Part shown: positions 60,871 to 64,000 of the stretch, piece by piece
Layout of the letters: each line of letters starts with the position of its first letter
Position numbering within the stretch: position 1 is the first letter of the stretch
Source: SpSt-333 sp040751955
GTDB lineage: Bacteria > Bacteroidota > Ignavibacteria > UBA10030 > UBA8401
Direction of reading: 5' to 3'
Assembly: GCA_040751955.1 (NCBI GenBank)
Contig: JBFMFY010000008.1
Coordinates: 15,667-79,666 of the forward strand
DNA: 64,000 nt
The notes under the pieces: generated by a model
Seen by the model: only the letters and a program-made list of their open reading frames with translations
Databases searched by the model: none
Told to the model about the DNA's origin: nothing
Made by a program: the position numbers and the translations under genes

Positions 60871-61929
60871 TTATTGACGCACCGTGACGGCGACGTTATC
60901 TTTAAGATTGTTTTGCCCATTCACAACGATGATCTCACCGATTGTAATGCCGCTCAGCACCTGAACATTTGTTCCCAGTTCTTTTCCGACAACGATGGGA
61001 CGGATTTTTGCGGTATTGTTCTGCACAACGTACACTTTCGGCTCCTTCACGCTTCCCACAATTGCCTCACGCGGTATCACGATATGCTGATCGTTTGTTC
61101 GGGATGAAAAAGAGACGGTGCCGAACATTCCCGCTTTGAGCGGATGTTTGCTGTCGTTGCTCAACACTACTTCAACGGGATACGTGTGCGCTTCATCTGC
61201 CTTTACCGATATGGTGGCAACGCGCCCGTTGAATGTAACGCCGGGATAGACATCGGTGGTTACGTCAACCGCATCGCCGATCTTTAACTTGAAGACGTCT
61301 TTTTCGGAAACGTTGATCTTTACTTTCAATTTTGAGATATCAACCACATTGGCAACCACCGTCGGCTGCGGCGCACCTTGCACCATCGTGCCGACGTTCA
61401 CCGGACGTGCCGTGACGATGCCGGAGATTGGCGTGGTGATCTTGGTATCGCGGTATTGCCGTCGTGCAACAATGTACTGTGCTTCGGCATTCTGAAAATT
61501 CCAGCGCGCTTGTTCGATCTGCGATTCCGAAATGGAACCTTCTTTATACAACGACTCGAAGCGTTCAAGATCTTTCTTTGCTTTGTCGTACGTCATTGTT
61601 GCAGTTTTGTATGCCGCTTCTTTCAGTTCATCGTCCACTTCAACGATGACCGAACCGGCTTGCTTGTAATCGCCAACTTCGGCGTTCACTTTCACGATGC
61701 GTCCGTTCGTTTCAGAAAGTATAACGACATCGTTGTTCGCCATAATTGTGCCGACGAGCGAGAAATTCTCCGAGATATGCTGTTTGTTCGCCGTGACGAC
61801 TGAAACCGAATATGCCGTTGTGATTGTGTTGGATGATTGAGCTGTTGATTCTGCCGTGTTTGTCATCAGAATTGCAAGAACAACTCCGACAGCCACGACC
61901 GCTGTACTGATGACTGTGAAACGCCTCAT
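60871..61929 (-). CDS. RND efflux periplasmic adaptor (membrane-fusion protein)
   Basis: A 352-residue adaptor joining pump and outer-membrane channel. An N-terminal signal/anchor (MRRFTVISTAVVAVGVVLAIL) is followed by a lipoyl-like strand pair ('ILSETNGRIVKVNAEVGDYKQAGSVIVEV'), a short alpha-helical hairpin ('TMTYDKAKKDLERFESLYKEGSISESQIEQ'), a beta-barrel domain and a C-terminal membrane-proximal domain ('GEIIVVNGQNNLKDN'). It sits 41 nt after the OMF gene and 24 nt before the pump gene. Confidence 0.95.
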   Translation of the reverse strand: MRRFTVISTAVVAVGVVLAILMTNTAESTAQSSNTITTAYSVSVVTANKQHISENFSLVGTIMANNDVVILSETNGRIVKVNAEVGDYKQAGSVIVEVDDELKEAAYKTATMTYDKAKKDLERFESLYKEGSISESQIEQARWNFQNAEAQYIVARRQYRDTKITTPISGIVTARPVNVGTMVQGAPQPTVVANVVDISKLKVKINVSEKDVFKLKIGDAVDVTTDVYPGVTFNGRVATISVKADEAHTYPVEVVLSNDSKHPLKAGMFGTVSFSSRTNDQHIVIPREAIVGSVKEPKVYVVQNNTAKIRPIVVGKELGTNVQVLSGITIGEIIVVNGQNNLKDNVAVTVRQ

Positions 61930-61970
61930 GATGATATCTCCTTCTTTAGTATGGTGATAGTGAAAAAAAA

Positions 61971-63293
61971 TTATTCGCCGATGGATTTCGATAACCGCGC
62001 GACCGCCAGTTCGTATTCTACAAGCGATTGTGTTTTGTTCAATTTCGCCTGCAACAGAGCCACTTCCGCATCGAGCAATTCCGAGTTTGGAACAAGCCCC
62101 TTTTTAAAGCGCTCATTCATGACACGGTAATTCTCTTCTGCTTGTGCAACTCCTTGTTCTGCAACGGCGGCACGTTCTTTTGTCTGGTTGACGGTGAAGT
62201 AACTTTGTGTTACTTCGAGCGTCACACCGTCTTTCATGAGAGACAATCCTTCTTCTGCCTGGGCTACCTGCGCTTGAGCCTGTGTTGTCTGATAGCCTGT
62301 TTGGTTCCAATTCCAGATATCGAATGAAACAGAGACGGATACATCCCACGTATCTTTGAATTCGTCCTTTGTAGGGAAGATCCGCTGATTCGGGCGGAGG
62401 TAATTGTAATTTCCGACAAGATAAATCTGCGGCCACCATCCGCCGCGGGCAGAGGTCAGTCCGGCTTCACTTGCTTTAACCCGCGCATTCATTGCAAGAA
62501 TATCGGGACGCGAATCGAAAGCCTTCTTGATAAGATTGTCAATATCCGATTGCACTGAAACAGGAGGCTGTAATGATGAAACGATTTCTATTTCGGTGGA
62601 GAGGGATTGTCCAAGCGTGTTATTCAAAGCGATCATTGCCAGTTTTACATTGTTGGTTGCATCAATCTGGCGGACCTTTGCGTCGGACAACTGAACCTGG
62701 ACTTTTAATACATCGTTCGATGTCAGCATTCCCTGCTTCAATAAATTTTCCGCATCGGTAACATGGGATTGGATCTGTTGAACATTTTCATCGACAAATT
62801 TTTTGAATTCATTCGCGCGGTACAGATTCCAGTATGCACTCTTGATGTTATAGACGACCTCCGCTTTGTCTTTATTGTAATCCTGTTTTGTAGCTTCTGA
62901 GGCAAATTCTGCAGCATCTTCTGCGCCGGAAATTTTCCAGCCGGTGAATAACGGTTGCTGCACAGTTGCTTTCAACCCGTAGTTGTTGACGACGGTCGGA
63001 GACAATTCAAACGGAGGCCCTGCTGGATTAATGGGATTTGGGATTGAACTTGCCGGAACATCGCTCAAACGGGTATATGTACCGTTGAATTTTAACGAAG
63101 GCAACCCGAGTGTTCCTGTCTCGCTTGCTTTTGCTTCTGCTGCCTGTACCTTAAACTGTGACGTTCGTAATGCTTTGCTGTTTTCCAAACCTATTTGTAC
63201 GGCCTGTTCAATCGTCAATGACATTTTCTGTTGTGCTGAACCGATCAATGCCGCAGAGATCAATGCGATAATTATTTTTATGTTCGAACTCAT
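61971..63293 (-). CDS. TolC-family outer-membrane efflux channel
   Basis: A 440-residue outer-membrane factor with a signal peptide and two OEP repeats of long coiled helices plus barrel strands: 'LTIEQAVQIGLENSKAL' and 'QTQAQAQVAQAEEGLSLMKDGVTLEVTQSYF'. The C-terminal 'LVEYELAVARLSKSIGE' is typical. The start overlaps the TetR stop by 4 nt (ATGA), so channel synthesis is coupled to repressor synthesis. Confidence 0.95.
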   Translation of the reverse strand: MSSNIKIIIALISAALIGSAQQKMSLTIEQAVQIGLENSKALRTSQFKVQAAEAKASETGTLGLPSLKFNGTYTRLSDVPASSIPNPINPAGPPFELSPTVVNNYGLKATVQQPLFTGWKISGAEDAAEFASEATKQDYNKDKAEVVYNIKSAYWNLYRANEFKKFVDENVQQIQSHVTDAENLLKQGMLTSNDVLKVQVQLSDAKVRQIDATNNVKLAMIALNNTLGQSLSTEIEIVSSLQPPVSVQSDIDNLIKKAFDSRPDILAMNARVKASEAGLTSARGGWWPQIYLVGNYNYLRPNQRIFPTKDEFKDTWDVSVSVSFDIWNWNQTGYQTTQAQAQVAQAEEGLSLMKDGVTLEVTQSYFTVNQTKERAAVAEQGVAQAEENYRVMNERFKKGLVPNSELLDAEVALLQAKLNKTQSLVEYELAVARLSKSIGE

Positions 63294-63931
63294 TGAATTA
63301 CTTCCTCCTTTGCGTCTTTTTCAGTAGTATGTGTTGCGTATTTCTCTTTTGCATCCTGTGTAAATACTCCGCCAAAAATGATATCGACGATCGCTTCGTA
63401 TGCCTGTGATGCATTCAGCGGTAGGCGTGACAATGTTTCGGGATTGATGATCGACTGCATTGCGTTGCCGTACATCAAAACCAGCACATCGACATTCACA
63501 TCTTTTCTAAACACACCGATCTCAACTCCTTCACGGATCATTGCGGAAAAGTCCTCATAGATCCGCTGTGTACGAAATTCATCGACTTCTTTCCAAAGTG
63601 AAGGCATTGTTTTTTGCAGATCGGTATAAAATTGTGGTTTCAATTTTCTCATTTCGGAAGAGATGAATCCTGTAACATTTCTGATCCGCTGCATGAAATC
63701 GACCGATTTGTCTTGCTGACAATGCAGGCAGCCGTGATGGACATGCTGCAATTTTTCCCGGGTTATTTCTTTGATGATGTCGTCCTTGCTCGGGAAAAAT
63801 TTGTAAATCGTCTTCTTGCTCATTCCCATGCTTTGAGCGAACTCTTCCATGGTTGTTTTACTGAAGCCATTCTCAAAAAAATATTGCCTGGCTGCCTCAA
63901 GTATTCGTGATTTTAATTCTGTATCGGACAT
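63290..63931 (-). CDS. TetR-family regulator of the efflux operon
   Basis: A 213-residue repressor. The N-terminal helix-turn-helix is complete ('RILEAARQYFFENGFSKTTMEEFAQSMGMSKKTIYKFFPSKDDI', here split for length as two family blocks). The C-terminal ligand domain contains an unusual His/Cys run 'HVHHGCLHC' near residues 62-70 that could bind metal or sense thiol reagents. It is the first gene of the operon, with AAAGGA before ATG 63931. A 9-bp inverted repeat upstream is a probable operator, implying autoregulation and control of the whole pump. Confidence 0.93.
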   Translation of the reverse strand: MSDTELKSRILEAARQYFFENGFSKTTMEEFAQSMGMSKKTIYKFFPSKDDIIKEITREKLQHVHHGCLHCQQDKSVDFMQRIRNVTGFISSEMRKLKPQFYTDLQKTMPSLWKEVDEFRTQRIYEDFSAMIREGVEIGVFRKDVNVDVLVLMYGNAMQSIINPETLSRLPLNASQAYEAIVDIIFGGVFTQDAKEKYATHTTEKDAKEEVIQ

Positions 63932-63952
63932 CGTTTAATTCCTTTATTCTTT

Positions 63953-63984
63953 ATGGAAACTTTGGTCGTTTTTATAGTTTCCAT
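63953..63984. promoter_or_regulatory. Probable TetR operator upstream of the efflux operon
   Basis: A perfect inverted repeat has arms ATGGAAACT (63953-63961) and AGTTTCCAT (63976-63984) separated by 14 nt. It lies 22 nt upstream of the regulator start codon, the usual location for an autoregulatory operator. The long spacer is at the wide end for TetR sites, so two dimers or another regulator are possible. Confidence 0.55.
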
Positions 63985-64000
63985 TTTACATTAAAAAAAT

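Noticed and set aside
1..64000. tRNA, rRNA, CRISPR, IS element or prophage
   Set aside because: No cloverleaf, rRNA segment, regularly spaced repeat, transposase or phage gene was seen by reading. A dedicated covariance-model search could still find a small RNA.

Overview
The window reads as chromosome from a Gram-negative member of the Bacteroidota/FCB group, most likely an Ignavibacteria-like lineage. The grounds are four secreted proteins ending in the 'QN(Y/F)PNPFNPST' type IX secretion (T9SS) C-terminal sorting domain, PorV-like outer-membrane barrels, a TonB receptor with an N-terminal carboxypeptidase-regulatory domain, heptose-LPS genes and TamB. The lineage call is inference from these motifs. 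I see no rRNA, tRNA, CRISPR array, phage or insertion sequence. Gene density is high and no gene-free stretch exceeds 300 bases.

Layout. 1-6.7 kb: 3' part of cysS, a barrel protein, a three-gene operon of two odd lipoproteins plus a FadL/PorV-like barrel (closed by a terminator), and a TPR/TerB-like/receiver protein whose phospho-acceptor Asp is Glu. 6.7-12.3 kb: Rieske oxygenase, amino-acid permease, an A+T-rich Fic gene wedged between two host genes, DinB and CaX. 12.4-28 kb: a surface/secretion island with a 1219-residue sensor-like T9SS protein, a GHL10 glycosidase-like T9SS protein, then a six-gene operon (TonB receptor, 686-residue secreted protein, lipoprotein, PorV-like barrel, TIG lipoprotein, T9SS propeller). 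28.1-39.5 kb: an envelope operon rfaE1-rfaE2-tamB-rnr followed by a large zincin-propeller-barrel protein. 39.5-44.7 kb (minus strand): a second amino-acid permease and a phoD/response regulator/histidine kinase operon. 44.8-49 kb: a TRAP transporter operon tatT-[hicB-hicA]-dctP-dctQ-dctM with a toxin-antitoxin pair inside it. 49-57.6 kb: a large T9SS protein (minus), radA, guaD, a repeat element, rdgB, an unknown gene behind a good sigma-54 promoter match, ybjQ and two unknown envelope proteins. 57.6-64 kb (minus strand): a complete TetR-OMF-MFP-RND efflux operon with a candidate operator upstream.

How it fits together. Much of the window builds or uses the cell surface: LPS heptose supply, TamB-type assembly, PorV-like barrels, T9SS cargo, TonB uptake, TRAP uptake and RND export. 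The best candidates for an undescribed system are the 18.4-28 kb operon together with its upstream partner at 12.4 kb, which share a roughly 430-residue module I cannot assign to a named family, and the sigma-54-controlled unknown gene at 55.0 kb.
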